Positions 9,015 through 17,987 are shown, counted from the stretch's first letter. The stretch: 64,000 nt of DNA from Paenibacillus sp. AN1007 (GCF_040702995.1 NZ_CP159992.1:3807501-3871500); one strand, 5' to 3'. Numbers and translations are program-made. Notes: generated by a model not told the origin, from the sequence alone.

Positions 9015-9958
9015 ATGCTTGTATGCACTCCTTTGCTTATATGATTGATGATCCGCTCCACCATTTCAAATGCCGTAAAATCCGGCCCGGTTCTGCTTAA
9101 TCTGCTGACTTCTACACTTGCTGAAAGTCTTGAAGACGTTTCAAACAGCCATTGAGCAAGCCCCTGACGTGTCACCAGTCCACCACGAAAAGTATGAGAG
9201 CAGAGCACGTGCAGACGTTCAAGACCGCTGATCGCTCTCAGCTGTACAGGTCCCGGTTCAAGATCAGGCTGGGGTACAAGCTCATATATACCCGCCAGCG
9301 GCACAGCGCTCTCGTGGAAGTAGTGCTGAACCGGTATGGCATACTTGGTAACTTCAGCATGGACTGTAGCATAATTTTCCTGGTTCATGCCGAAGCCTTC
9401 CAGACTGGGCTGCCATAATTTCTGCTGAGGATATCCTGGCGATACAATTGCCCTCCCTCCAGCATCCCATGTTAAAGCCACTACATCATCTGTGAGCAGC
9501 GGATACCCGCGTGATGCCAGCGCTGCTGACAGTGTTGATTTTCCTGCTCCAGAATGACCGACAAATGCATAAGCCCACTCATCAATAACAACTGCACTTC
9601 CATGCAGTGGAAGTATACCGCGCTGCATCATAATTACGGACATGCATGTCCCCAGGATAAATAATCGAATCTTCTTCTCATCCGCCCCGGGCACTGGAGA
9701 GACAGCGATCCTTTGACCGTATTCCATTAAAAACAAACCCGTATCTTCGATTTTGAAAAAAAGACATCCATCCCGTGCCACAAAATTGTCGCTGCCAACA
9801 TCCCATTTCTCCCATAAATCGGTCAGATCGCAGGCATCGATATTCACATCCACTGTCTGCTGATCCGTCCCTGTATTCGGCACTGCAATCTGCAATTCAG
9901 GCATCGGAATCTGACTTAACCAGACCAAACCGTAAGCTTCATAATGCACAGGCAGCAA
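9011..9958 (-). CDS. Lasso-cluster HPr-kinase-like kinase (PadeK type)
   Basis: This 315-residue protein resembles the C-terminal domain of HPr kinase. The Walker A loop is GHSGAGKST at about residues 132-140, preceded by LPLHGSAVVI with the conserved His, and followed by YPLLTDDVVAL, which holds the acidic pair that binds Mg. Relatives in paeninodin clusters phosphorylate the hydroxyl of the C-terminal Ser of the precursor. The precursor here also ends in Ser. The start is TTG, seven bases after AGGAGG. It is separated from the precursor gene by a terminator with an alternative pairing, so its expression is probably kept below that of the precursor. Confidence 0.9.
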   Translation of the reverse strand: MLPVHYEAYGLVWLSQIPMPELQIAVPNTGTDQQTVDVNIDACDLTDLWEKWDVGSDNFVARDGCLFFKIEDTGLFLMEYGQRIAVSPVPGADEKKIRLFILGTCMSVIMMQRGILPLHGSAVVIDEWAYAFVGHSGAGKSTLSAALASRGYPLLTDDVVALTWDAGGRAIVSPGYPQQKLWQPSLEGFGMNQENYATVHAEVTKYAIPVQHYFHESAVPLAGIYELVPQPDLEPGPVQLRAISGLERLHVLCSHTFRGGLVTRQGLAQWLFETSSRLSASVEVSRLSRTGPDFTAFEMVERIINHISKGVHTSI

Positions 9959-9987
9959 TAAAAAATCCTCCTTCGTTAATAGATATG

Positions 9988-10025
9988 AAAAAAAGCCCTG
10001 ATATTCATGTGCTCAATATTAGGGC
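9988..10025 (-). terminator. Intrinsic terminator between precursor and kinase genes
   Basis: Read on the minus strand, GCCCT-A-ATATT, a nine-base loop and AATAT-C-AGGGC (one A-C mismatch) are followed by seven T. It lies about 70 bases after the precursor stop. It would let most transcripts end after the precursor and a fraction read on to the maturation genes. Confidence 0.8.
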
Positions 10026-10062
10026 GGAGGCGGAAAAGCTGGACTGGCTGCAGTTCCGCCCT
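10021..10062 (-). promoter_or_regulatory. Possible antiterminator stem upstream of the terminator
   Basis: On the minus strand AGGGCGGA (10062-10055) can pair perfectly with TCCGCCCT (10028-10021). The second arm includes the GCCCT that forms the first arm of the terminator, so the two stems exclude each other. This is seen in sequence. Whether it regulates readthrough or only shields the 3' end of the precursor mRNA is unknown. Confidence 0.5.
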
Positions 10063-10093
10063 TTAAGTATGGTGATCCTATGGGAAATTAGAA

Positions 10094-10234
10094 TTAAGAC
10101 GTTGTTGGATCGTACAAGTCGGCATCATGAACCGTAATCCAGTCGATTTGTCTGTAGCCGGTACCTGCCATTGTTTCATTTACGTCCAACACTTCAAGTA
10201 CGGGTGCTTGCCATTCCTTTTTTTCGTTTTGCAT
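10094..10234 (-). CDS. Paeninodin-like lasso peptide precursor (A)
   Basis: This 46-residue precursor is read directly from the DNA. AAAGGAGGTG precedes the ATG by five bases. The leader (residues 1-22) contains W8-x2-P11-x-L13, the form of the YxxPxL motif bound by B1, and ends Thr21-Met22, with the Thr at position -2 needed for cleavage. The core (residues 23-46) begins Ala1-Gly2 and has Asp9 as the only acidic residue at positions 7-9, so the predicted ring is AGTGYRQID, Ala1 to Asp9. The 15-residue tail has Trp10, His14, Tyr19 between Asp17 and Asp20, and ends Thr-Thr-Ser24. From this sequence the unmodified lasso form would have a monoisotopic mass near 2676.2 Da. The fold and modifications are inferred. 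Confidence 0.93.
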   Translation of the reverse strand: MQNEKKEWQAPVLEVLDVNETMAGTGYRQIDWITVHDADLYDPTTS

Positions 10235-10269
10235 CGTATTCACCTCCTTTCAAGTGGATAAGATAGAGA

Positions 10270-12201
10270 TCAAAATTGCTGCATAAAGCGGTATACAATC
10301 AGGCTGTGCATCATTAAACGCAAATCTGGATGGGACGCTAATTCAGGTCGTGGGCTTGGAAAATGAGCCAGAGCCGATTGGATACGATCCGTGTTTAATA
10401 TGCCGGCAACCCGGCTGTCAGAACACAACGTTTGAAGCTCGGAGGTAAACCTCTCCCAGTCGGGCAAGATGCGGTGCAGCCAATCCGCAGGCTGTACTCC
10501 CCGTACACGCTGGTTTAGTCTCACTTTATCGGGCAGTTCGGGTGAAGCAGCCCGGCGAATCAGGGATCGGTCTGTCCCCTGCCGTACATACTGCTCAATG
10601 GGCACGGAAAGACAAAACCGGATTACTCTTGGATCACTGGTCGGATCACGCTCCCACACCCGGTAACGGAGGGAGCATTTGGTGGCAACAGCCCCATTTT
10701 TATTAGCAATAGCCAGATTGTTGAACTTGTCAGCTCGTACTTTAAGCGCATCAGCTTGTGCACTGCTCTGCAGCACAAGGATGGATTTAAGTCGATCAAG
10801 CACACCTGTTCTTCGGGCAAACTCTGGATGAATCAACTGCACGCCTGCAGGCTGAGCCGCCCCGTTGCGGTGTGACTTGAACAAATCAGGAAAAGCTTTA
10901 CGGCCTGTAATTTTGGCGATGCGTGTGAAGGCCATCCCTGTCCGCTCGCTGTACTGCTGCATCTCGCGAAACCAGCGGAAATATCGACCGCTCTTCAGCA
11001 AACTGGCGTAGTAATCCAGTGCAGGTCCCCAGGAGATCGTAAAATTACCGCGTGCGCCTGTCAGCAAAATGCCAGCATCCTGCTCACTCGCTTTTTCATA
11101 AAAGCCGCGGATCCAGAATGAATTTTCAAAATATTTATATGGCATCTCCATCATATTGAGCCACGTATCTACTTCACTAAGTGGACTGCGTCCTTCGAAA
11201 TCCAGATAGTTTTCCGAGATGTTACCGACATGATTAATGGTAGATCGAATAAATGGCCGCTCGTCAGCCAGTAATGTTTTCGACGTGTAATCTGTAAAAT
11301 CCGGAACTGGCACATAACTGTATGCATGAAGCTGTTTACCCTGGCTCCGGAGCGTACCGGAAGCAAAACCGGCAACAGCCCCTGAATCCAGTCCTCCGCT
11401 TAAAGCTGCCGCCACCTGTCTGTGGGTCCGCAGCCGCGAACTGACAGCTTGACTGAACACTTCACGAAAAGCTTCTACATAGTCATCATCCGATTTGAGG
11501 CGAAGTGGTTCAACATCGTCCCAGTGATGATACTGCTTCAGTTCAATCTTCCCGTCTCGTAACGTCAACGTGTGCGCAGAGGGAAGCTGCTGGACGCCGC
11601 GATATACCGTAGAATGAATATCTGCCGAATCATGCATGTCAGGAATGGCCAGAAATTCGGATAACCAGGTTTCGTCGAGTGATTTCTGTACACCTCCAAG
11701 CTCAAGCAGTGGTTTCATCAGCGTACAGAAGGCAAACCGCATACCGTCATGACGATAATAAAATGCTCTCATACCTGTAATATCTCTCGCGGCAAACAGC
11801 ATGCGGCGGCGTTCATCCCAGATTGTGAACACAAAATCCCCGAGTAAGTGCCTCGCCACGTCTTCTCCCCAGTGCTGATATGCACGTAAAATCACTTGAC
11901 TGTCCGCCAGCACAGCCAGCTCTGCTCTTGAAATCTGGAGCTGGTCGGCCAGCTGCTCCCGGTTGTCCAGAATTGCATCGGCCGTAATAATCATTCGACT
12001 TTCTTCATCATATAGAGGTAATTTCTCGTTTACGGACTCTGGCGTAATCCACTGGGCATGACAGCTGAGAAACGCTTCATCCCCTTTCCATACTCCCGTT
12101 GTATCTGCCGGGATATGTCCTAGACTGGCGTATAACCGCCAGCTGTCCTCCCATAGCGCCTGCTGACCATCCATATGTACGATTCCGGCTATGGCACTCA
12201 T
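10270..12201 (-). CDS. Lasso peptide macrolactam synthetase (C, asparagine-synthase-like)
   Basis: This 643-residue protein is of asparagine synthetase B type. It activates the Asp9 side chain with ATP and joins it to the N-terminal amine of the core to close the ring. The N-terminal glutaminase-like domain starts MSAIAGIV and lacks the catalytic Cys2, as expected for a cyclase that uses a peptide amine and not glutamine. The synthetase domain has the PP-loop ALSGGLDSGAV at about residue 265. The ATG at 12201 overlaps the sulfotransferase stop as ATGA, which sets the start. The precursor gene begins 35 bases downstream. Confidence 0.95.
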   Translation of the reverse strand: MSAIAGIVHMDGQQALWEDSWRLYASLGHIPADTTGVWKGDEAFLSCHAQWITPESVNEKLPLYDEESRMIITADAILDNREQLADQLQISRAELAVLADSQVILRAYQHWGEDVARHLLGDFVFTIWDERRRMLFAARDITGMRAFYYRHDGMRFAFCTLMKPLLELGGVQKSLDETWLSEFLAIPDMHDSADIHSTVYRGVQQLPSAHTLTLRDGKIELKQYHHWDDVEPLRLKSDDDYVEAFREVFSQAVSSRLRTHRQVAAALSGGLDSGAVAGFASGTLRSQGKQLHAYSYVPVPDFTDYTSKTLLADERPFIRSTINHVGNISENYLDFEGRSPLSEVDTWLNMMEMPYKYFENSFWIRGFYEKASEQDAGILLTGARGNFTISWGPALDYYASLLKSGRYFRWFREMQQYSERTGMAFTRIAKITGRKAFPDLFKSHRNGAAQPAGVQLIHPEFARRTGVLDRLKSILVLQSSAQADALKVRADKFNNLAIANKNGAVATKCSLRYRVWERDPTSDPRVIRFCLSVPIEQYVRQGTDRSLIRRAASPELPDKVRLNQRVRGVQPADWLHRILPDWERFTSELQTLCSDSRVAGILNTDRIQSALAHFPSPRPELASHPDLRLMMHSLIVYRFMQQF

Positions 12202-13466
12202 GACTTTCCTCCCCGAACCATTCTGCGCTGGGATGCCCATGCGCTGATTTGACGACCAAATGGTATCCATGATTTGATTCGCTGCAGTTTACTATGGGCA
12301 GAAGCAAGCTGCTTCTTCAGACGTTCCCGTTCCGTATATCCGCGTTCCAGCCTCTGATCCGCTGCTCGAAGAGCTGCCTGCAGCTGTCTAATCGTGACCA
12401 TGGCTTCCAGTGCCGGATCACGCTTGGCAGGTTCATCCTGCTCACTGCCGTTCTGCATCGGAGACGGATGCTGCCCATTGTTCTTCCATGCCTTCATTTG
12501 GTAATTTGGCTGCCACCGACATCCGGACGCCACCGACAGCTGCTGCTCAAGCCGATGTAACACTTCCTGATCGGGATTATCTTCCACCCGAACTCCTGTC
12601 CATTGTTCAGCTTCCCGCAGCTGTTCACTGTAACCCATCCGGTGGAACAGGTTTGCTCCCAGCACACGGCAGTACATTTCAACCTCCTGCCGATCAAGTA
12701 TTTCTTTCCAGTTGTTAACAGAATTCTGATGAGCTTCCTGATGTGATGAGAGGAAAGGGTCCCCCACACCCATACTGTAAAACATGTCCGCTTTCGTACT
12801 ATCAACAAATTGCCCATACTGTTCCATTCCCTGTTCATACGAGATGTCCAGAAAAGCACATAACTTTTCAAGTTCTTCCCGTGGTCTCATGACCAAGTGC
12901 TCATACTTCAATTCGTAAGCAAAGGAATGAGGCTCGGCAAAGTAATCATTTAAACGAGTTAAACCAAGGGTCAGATCGACTGCCTTCATATCAAGCTTCG
13001 GACTATTTAAACTCTGGAGCAGATCAAAGCTTTCTCCGGTATGGCGGTTCACTTTTTTAAAGGATGCGGCTGTCGAAAGGGGGTTACGCTGAAGATGGAT
13101 GCGCCTGGACTGTGGAAACAAACGATCCAGCCATTCCAGCATGTAATAATAACGCGGAGATTTATCAACGATGAAGTCTGCTCCGCTCCCTTCCAGGAAT
13201 CCATTATATATTTCAAGAGCAAAGCTTCTGCATGCCTTTTCGAAAACATCTTCGGACACCATCGCTTGATAAAATTGGCGGATGATGGAGCTGCCGCCAT
13301 ATACCCGGGAGTCTGCCTTGGATAAATCGACAAGGTTCATCAGAAACCACATCTCCTGGGTGGCAAATATGCGGCTGTGATTCTGCAGCATGACGGTGGA
13401 CAACGAACTTCCGCTGCGCGGGATGCATAGTAAAAAGACAAGTCCATTTCCCTGCGTATCTATCAA
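12198..13466 (-). CDS. PAPS-dependent sulfotransferase of the lasso operon
   Basis: This 422-residue protein is the first gene of the operon. The 5'-phosphosulfate loop CIPRSGSSLSTVMLQ is at residues 14-28 and the 3'-phosphate motif RNPLSTAASF is near residue 131, after VDKSPRYYYMLEWL. These define the Sulfotransfer_3 type. The catalytic domain ends near residue 290; about 130 further residues form a Gln/Ser linker, a coiled coil (VTIRQLQAALRAADQRLERG onward) and a basic tail, an unusual extension that may bind a partner or membrane. The start is TTG, six bases after AGAGGAGAGG. The acceptor may be Tyr19 or a hydroxyl of the peptide; this is inference. Confidence 0.88.
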   Translation of the reverse strand: MIDTQGNGLVFLLCIPRSGSSLSTVMLQNHSRIFATQEMWFLMNLVDLSKADSRVYGGSSIIRQFYQAMVSEDVFEKACRSFALEIYNGFLEGSGADFIVDKSPRYYYMLEWLDRLFPQSRRIHLQRNPLSTAASFKKVNRHTGESFDLLQSLNSPKLDMKAVDLTLGLTRLNDYFAEPHSFAYELKYEHLVMRPREELEKLCAFLDISYEQGMEQYGQFVDSTKADMFYSMGVGDPFLSSHQEAHQNSVNNWKEILDRQEVEMYCRVLGANLFHRMGYSEQLREAEQWTGVRVEDNPDQEVLHRLEQQLSVASGCRWQPNYQMKAWKNNGQHPSPMQNGSEQDEPAKRDPALEAMVTIRQLQAALRAADQRLERGYTERERLKKQLASAHSKLQRIKSWIPFGRQISAWASQRRMVRGGKS

Positions 13467-13565
13467 TGGCAGCCTCTCCTCTGTATATTTATAAGAATAT
13501 GCTGTGGGATGGGATCGACCGAATGATCATTACCTTACAATTGACAGGAATTTTCGACACTCTAA

Positions 13566-13612
13566 GATACACTATGTATTCATACCTTTACTCTATGATA
13601 CAAAATGTATCA
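13566..13612. promoter_or_regulatory. Two operator-like dyads at the lasso promoter
   Basis: TGATACA-N3-TGTATCA (13596-13612) is a perfect 7-3-7 dyad that fills the spacer between -35 and -10. A second, imperfect copy GATACA-CTA-TGTATT (13566-13580) lies downstream. Their centres are 31 bases apart, about three helical turns, so bound dimers would sit on the same face. The binding protein is unknown. Confidence 0.65.
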
Positions 13613-13618
13613 TGTCAA
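13590..13618 (-). promoter_or_regulatory. Promoter of the lasso operon
   Basis: The -35 TTGACA (13613-13618) and -10 TAGAGT (13590-13595) are separated by exactly 17 bases. The -35 is perfect and the -10 matches four of six. It lies 125 bases upstream of the TTG start and is the best sigma-A candidate for the eight-gene operon. Confidence 0.7.
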
Positions 13619-13680
13619 TCTTTTATTTTCACCTTTTCATAATTTCTTTATGTTCCCTTGTCCTGATTATGGAGCAGGAC

Positions 13681-13738
13681 AAAAAAAGCCCCAGACCTCT
13701 GTTCTGCTGTGAACTAGGTCTGGAAGCTGGGGCAAAAA
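13681..13738 (-). terminator. Terminator after the MFS gene
   Basis: The stem CCAGACCT/AGGTCTGG extends outward by GCCCCA/TGGGGC, and seven T follow on the minus strand. It isolates the lasso promoter from the upstream gene. Confidence 0.85.
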
Positions 13739-13764
13739 CGATACGGATCAATACACTACACTAC

Positions 13765-15105
13765 TCACCCGGTAAAAGGAACTCCGTCCCCTTTTCCCTT
13801 CATACTTCTGCCTTGAATGCGTTCCCGTTCTTCCTGGTCAGCTAACTGTGCATCCTGCATCCCACGCTGCACCTTCACTGTCAGCAGCATCGCAATGCCC
13901 GCCGCGAAAAAGAAGATCAATGACAGAATGCCCCAGCGAGTCGAGCCCGTGATCTGCCCAACGTAACCAAATACAAATGGACCAAAGATGGAAGCAAATT
14001 TACCCGTAATGTTAACAAATCCAAAATACTCTCCCGTTCTGCCTGCAGGCATCAGATTACTGAACAACGAGCGCGACGTTGATTGGCTTATTCCCTGCAC
14101 AACCCCCACAAGTCCGGCGAGCAGATAAAAATGAACAGCTTGAGTCATAAAGTAACCCAAAATAACAATACAGATATAGATGCTTAAACTGACCAATAGT
14201 ACCTGCTTCGCTCCCCATCGCTGCGCCCATGCCCCCAGAAGCAGCGTACAAGGAAAACCGATAAATTGGGTCAGCAGCAGCGCCAGCATCAAATCAGTGG
14301 TGCCAATGCCAATGCTTGCCCCATAAATGGTTGCCATCAAAATAATCGTGTTGATCCCGTCATTAAAAAACCAGAACGCGATCAGCATGCGAAGCAGCTG
14401 CGGAAAACGCCGGATCTGCCCGAAGGTTTGCTGCAGTCTGCGTAAGCCAACCTTAGCATAATCGGTCCAGGATGCAGGCAGATCAGCCGATGCTGGCCGT
14501 CTCGGGGCATGGCGGAAGATGGGGAGAGAAAAAAGCAGCCACCACAGCGAAACGGAGATGAATGCCAGTCTCGTACCTGCAAGTGTACTCGGCATGCCAA
14601 ACCAGCCCGGCTGCTGAATCATCAACAGATTGATTGCAAGCAGCAGTCCTCCGCCGATATAACCATAGGCATAACCTTTGGAGGACACCATATCTCTCCG
14701 CTCCGCAGGAACCAGATCGGGCAGCATTGCATCATAGAACGTATTTCCGCCAGCAAATCCAATCGTGGACAACACAAGCAGGATAGATGCAAGCAGCCAG
14801 TCTCCTTCACCAATGACACTGAATCCGAGTGTCGCCATAATTCCAACGATCGCAAATACACGTAGAAAGTCCCCTTTTCGTCCCGACAAATCAGCCAGTG
14901 TGCCGAGCAGCGGAGTTAACAGCGCCACACATAACATGCCAATCGAATGCGTATAAGCAAGGTAAGAGGCTGCGGTGTCCTTATCCACTGTTGCGGCAGC
15001 AACAGAAGCATAGAATACAGGCAGCACTGCTGCCAGTACGGTTGTTGCATAAGCCGAATTGGCCCAGTCATACATAATCCAGGCTTTTACTGCACGTTTA
15101 TCCAC
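13765..15105 (-). CDS. MFS transporter of the UMF1 (YxiO/BtlA) type
   Basis: This protein of about 446 residues has twelve membrane helices. The N-terminal signature KAWIMYDWANSAY is diagnostic of the UMF1 family of the major facilitator superfamily. Loop 2-3 carries LGTLADLSGRKG. I prefer the GTG at 15105, seven bases after AAGGACGG; an ATG at 15129 is also in frame but has a poor ribosome site. The substrate is unknown. It lies just upstream of the lasso operon on the same strand but a strong terminator separates them, so a link to the peptide is not supported. Confidence 0.88.
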   Translation of the reverse strand: MDKRAVKAWIMYDWANSAYATTVLAAVLPVFYASVAAATVDKDTAASYLAYTHSIGMLCVALLTPLLGTLADLSGRKGDFLRVFAIVGIMATLGFSVIGEGDWLLASILLVLSTIGFAGGNTFYDAMLPDLVPAERRDMVSSKGYAYGYIGGGLLLAINLLMIQQPGWFGMPSTLAGTRLAFISVSLWWLLFSLPIFRHAPRRPASADLPASWTDYAKVGLRRLQQTFGQIRRFPQLLRMLIAFWFFNDGINTIILMATIYGASIGIGTTDLMLALLLTQFIGFPCTLLLGAWAQRWGAKQVLLVSLSIYICIVILGYFMTQAVHFYLLAGLVGVVQGISQSTSRSLFSNLMPAGRTGEYFGFVNITGKFASIFGPFVFGYVGQITGSTRWGILSLIFFFAAGIAMLLTVKVQRGMQDAQLADQEERERIQGRSMKGKGDGVPFTG

Positions 15106-15361
15106 ATGTAATCCGTCCTTTACACGCATCAGGTGAGATGCTCAGAATCAGTCCATTTTCTCTATTGTAAAGGAAAGAACTCACATTAGATCATGATTTT
15201 TGTAAATTTTCGGCATATGCCTCTTCTCAGCCTATGGTTAGGCCAATCGAGTGGAATTCATTCATTTTAGTTGAGATCGCATCACATATCGTCCCCGCCC
15301 GTGAATATACTTAATTACCGACAGGCCAAACTGTGCCGCGTAATCAATGGGGGGTGCCTAC

Positions 15362-16528
15362 ATGTCAAATTCACACCAGCCTTACTCGTTCGTCGTATCC
15401 CGGGAAGATTGGTCGCTTCACCGCAAAGGGTACCAGGACCAGCAGCGCCATCAGCAAAAGGTGAAAGATGTCATTAAGCAGAATCTGCCTGATCTGATTA
15501 CCGAAGAAAATATTATCATGTCCGATGGACAACAAATCATTAAGGTACCGATCCGCAGTCTGGATGAGTACCGTTTTGTGTATAACTACCAGAAACAAAA
15601 ACATGTCGGTCAAGGAGACGGAGACAGCCAGGTAGGTGATGTTATTGGCCGCGATCCTGCTTCACAGAAGCCGGGCAAGGGTGAAAAAGCCGGTGATCAG
15701 CCGGGTCACGATATTGTAGAAGCCGAGATCAGCATCGAGGAATTGGAAGATATTTTGTTTGCCGAGCTTGAATTACCGGACTTGAAACAAAAAGATAAGG
15801 ATCTGATCGAGACACATACGGTGGTCTTCAACGATATTCGCAAAAAAGGCATGCAGTCCAACATTGACAAGAAACGTACGATTTTGGAGAACCTTCGCCG
15901 CAATGCAACAACGGGTAATCCCGGCATACACCATATCAGTCCGGATGATCTCCGTTACAAGACGTGGGAAGATAAGATTATTCCCCAGTCCAATGCTGTC
16001 ATTATTGCCATGATGGATACGTCAGGATCGATGGGCTCTTTTGAAAAATACTGTGCGCGAAGCTTTTTTTTCTGGATGACCCGTTTCCTGCGCCGCCAGT
16101 ATGAGAAGGTCGAAATTGTGTTCCTCGCCCATCATACGGAAGCCAAAGAAGTCACGGAAGAGGAATTTTTCACTCGCGGCGAGAGCGGCGGCACGATCTG
16201 CTCCTCTGTATATATGAAGGCACTGGATATTATTGATCGCCGCTATCCGCCTTCCAGCTACAACATCTACCCATTTCATTTCTCGGATGGGGATAACCTG
16301 ACATCGGATAATGAGCGCTGCGTGAAGCTGATCGGCGAATTAATGAAACGCAGCAATATGTTTGGGTACGGTGAAGTGAACCAGTACAACCGCAGCAGCA
16401 CGCTTATGTCCGCCTATCGCCACATTAAGATGGATCAGTTTATGTATTACGTCATCAAGGAAAAAGGTGAAGTCTACAAAGCACTGCGCAGCTTTTTTCA
16501 AAAAAGAGAAGGAGGCAGCCTGGGATGA
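15362..16528 (+). CDS. yhbH: Sporulation protein YhbH (DUF444, von Willebrand A-like)
   Basis: This 388-residue protein belongs to the YhbH/YeaH family that works in an unknown way with PrkA and SpoVR. Residues 1-90 have the conserved [14 protein letters not shown] start. A Gly/Gln/Asp-rich linker follows, then a C-terminal vWA-like domain with the metal site MMDTSGSMG and [13 protein letters not shown] chose the ATG at 15362 because GGGGGGTG lies five bases upstream; an ATG 15 bases earlier is less well placed. Its stop overlaps the spoVR start as ATGA. Relatives in Bacillus are made in the mother cell under sigma-E; no clear sigma-E promoter was identified here. Confidence 0.94.
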   Translation: MSNSHQPYSFVVSREDWSLHRKGYQDQQRHQQKVKDVIKQNLPDLITEENIIMSDGQQIIKVPIRSLDEYRFVYNYQKQKHVGQGDGDSQVGDVIGRDPASQKPGKGEKAGDQPGHDIVEAEISIEELEDILFAELELPDLKQKDKDLIETHTVVFNDIRKKGMQSNIDKKRTILENLRRNATTGNPGIHHISPDDLRYKTWEDKIIPQSNAVIIAMMDTSGSMGSFEKYCARSFFFWMTRFLRRQYEKVEIVFLAHHTEAKEVTEEEFFTRGESGGTICSSVYMKALDIIDRRYPPSSYNIYPFHFSDGDNLTSDNERCVKLIGELMKRSNMFGYGEVNQYNRSSTLMSAYRHIKMDQFMYYVIKEKGEVYKALRSFFQKREGGSLG

Positions 16529-17961
16529 CCGATGAAATCCGCGAACTGGAATATGCCATTGCTGAAATTATGGAGATTGCCGATGGATTCGGCCTCGACT
16601 ATTACCCGATGCGCTACGAGATCTGCCCGTCGGATATCATTTACACCTTTGGTGCGTACGGCATGCCCACAAGGTTCAGTCACTGGAGTTTCGGCAAAAC
16701 CTTTCACAAGATGAAAATGCAGTATGATTTCGGTCTGAGTAAAATTTATGAACTCGTCATCAACTCCAATCCCTGTTACGCCTTCCTGCTGGACGGCAAC
16801 TCTCTGATCCAAAACAAATTAATCGTCGCCCACGTGCTGGCCCACTGCGATTTTTTCAAAAATAACGCTCGCTTCTCCAAATCCAACCGCAACATGGTGG
16901 AAAGCATGGCTGCTACGGCGGACCGGATCAGCAACTATGAGATGGAGTATGGCACAGAGGCGGTCGAATCGTTTATTGATGCCGTGATCGCCATTCAGGA
17001 GCATGTAGACCCGCAGCTGATCAAACCCCGCCATCTGGATAAACAGCGTTATATGGAGATGAAAATCCGTGAGCAGCGCGGCGAAAAACCACCCAAACCG
17101 GAAGGTCAATATGACGATCTCTGGTCTCTCGACAATCTGCAGACCGAGGAGAAACCCGCGGACAGCGTGCAGGTGCATCATTTCCCACCCGAGCCGGAAA
17201 AAGACATTATGTGGTTTATTCAGGAGTTCTCCGAGGTGCTCACCGACTGGCAGCGGGATATTATGAGTATGATGCGGGAAGAGATGCTCTATTTCTGGCC
17301 GCAGATGGAAACCAAGATCATGAACGAAGGCTGGGCCTCCTACTGGCACCAGCGTATTATACGCGAATTGGACCTGAGCAGTGAGGATACGATCGAGTTT
17401 GCCAAGCTGAATTCTTCCGTTGTACAGCCGTCCAAACAGAGTCTGAATCCGTACTATCTGGGGCTAAAAATTTTCGAGGACATCGAACACCGCTGGGATC
17501 ATCCGACACGAGAAGAGCAGGAACGATGGGGACGTCAGCCCGGACAGGGCCGCGCCAAAATGTTCGAGGTCCGCGAGTTCGACTCGGATACCTCCTTCAT
17601 CCGCAACTACATGACCAAAAAGTTAACCGAGGACCTCGACCTCTATGTGTTCGAGAAAAAAGGGCCGGACTGGAAAATCACCGATAAGTCCTGGGAAAAC
17701 ATCCGCGATCAGCTTGTATTCTCCCGCATTAACGGCGGTTCTCCGTATCTGGTCGTACAGGACGCAGACTATCTGCGCACCGGAGAACTCGTGTTGAAGC
17801 ACCAGTATGAAGGCATCGAGCTGGATCTGAAATATATGGAGCGCACGCTTCCGTATCTGTACCGCCTATGGGGACGTACGGTGCATGTCGAGACCCGTGT
17901 GGAGGATAAACCGATCTGGTTCACGTACGACGGCAAGAAACATCATCGCAAGTTTTTATAG
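16525..17961 (+). CDS. spoVR: Stage V sporulation protein R
   Basis: This 478-residue protein is full length for SpoVR, which is needed for normal spore cortex in Bacillus. Conserved blocks include [36 protein letters not shown] and [12 protein letters not shown] near residue 273, with the [12 protein letters not shown] metal-like motif between. The ATG overlaps the yhbH stop by four bases and has AAGGAGG upstream, so the pair is translationally coupled. Its molecular role is unknown. prkA, the third member of this conserved trio, is about 10 kb away on the other strand. Confidence 0.96.
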   Translation: MTDEIRELEYAIAEIMEIADGFGLDYYPMRYEICPSDIIYTFGAYGMPTRFSHWSFGKTFHKMKMQYDFGLSKIYELVINSNPCYAFLLDGNSLIQNKLIVAHVLAHCDFFKNNARFSKSNRNMVESMAATADRISNYEMEYGTEAVESFIDAVIAIQEHVDPQLIKPRHLDKQRYMEMKIREQRGEKPPKPEGQYDDLWSLDNLQTEEKPADSVQVHHFPPEPEKDIMWFIQEFSEVLTDWQRDIMSMMREEMLYFWPQMETKIMNEGWASYWHQRIIRELDLSSEDTIEFAKLNSSVVQPSKQSLNPYYLGLKIFEDIEHRWDHPTREEQERWGRQPGQGRAKMFEVREFDSDTSFIRNYMTKKLTEDLDLYVFEKKGPDWKITDKSWENIRDQLVFSRINGGSPYLVVQDADYLRTGELVLKHQYEGIELDLKYMERTLPYLYRLWGRTVHVETRVEDKPIWFTYDGKKHHRKFL

Positions 17962-17987
17962 ACACAAGCAGTCATACTTTTATAATC

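Noticed and set aside
9775..10137. Plus-strand frame over the precursor region
   Set aside because: It runs against the kinase and precursor genes, has no ribosome site and has no recognisable product.
13551..13578. Plus-strand promoter TTGACA-N16-TAAGAT facing into the MFS terminator
   Set aside because: No plus-strand gene follows and the -10 is weak. It probably arises by chance in AT-rich DNA.
13765..15105. The MFS transporter as a lasso peptide export or immunity gene
   Set aside because: A strong terminator and the lasso promoter separate it from the operon, and the operon has its own ABC exporter.
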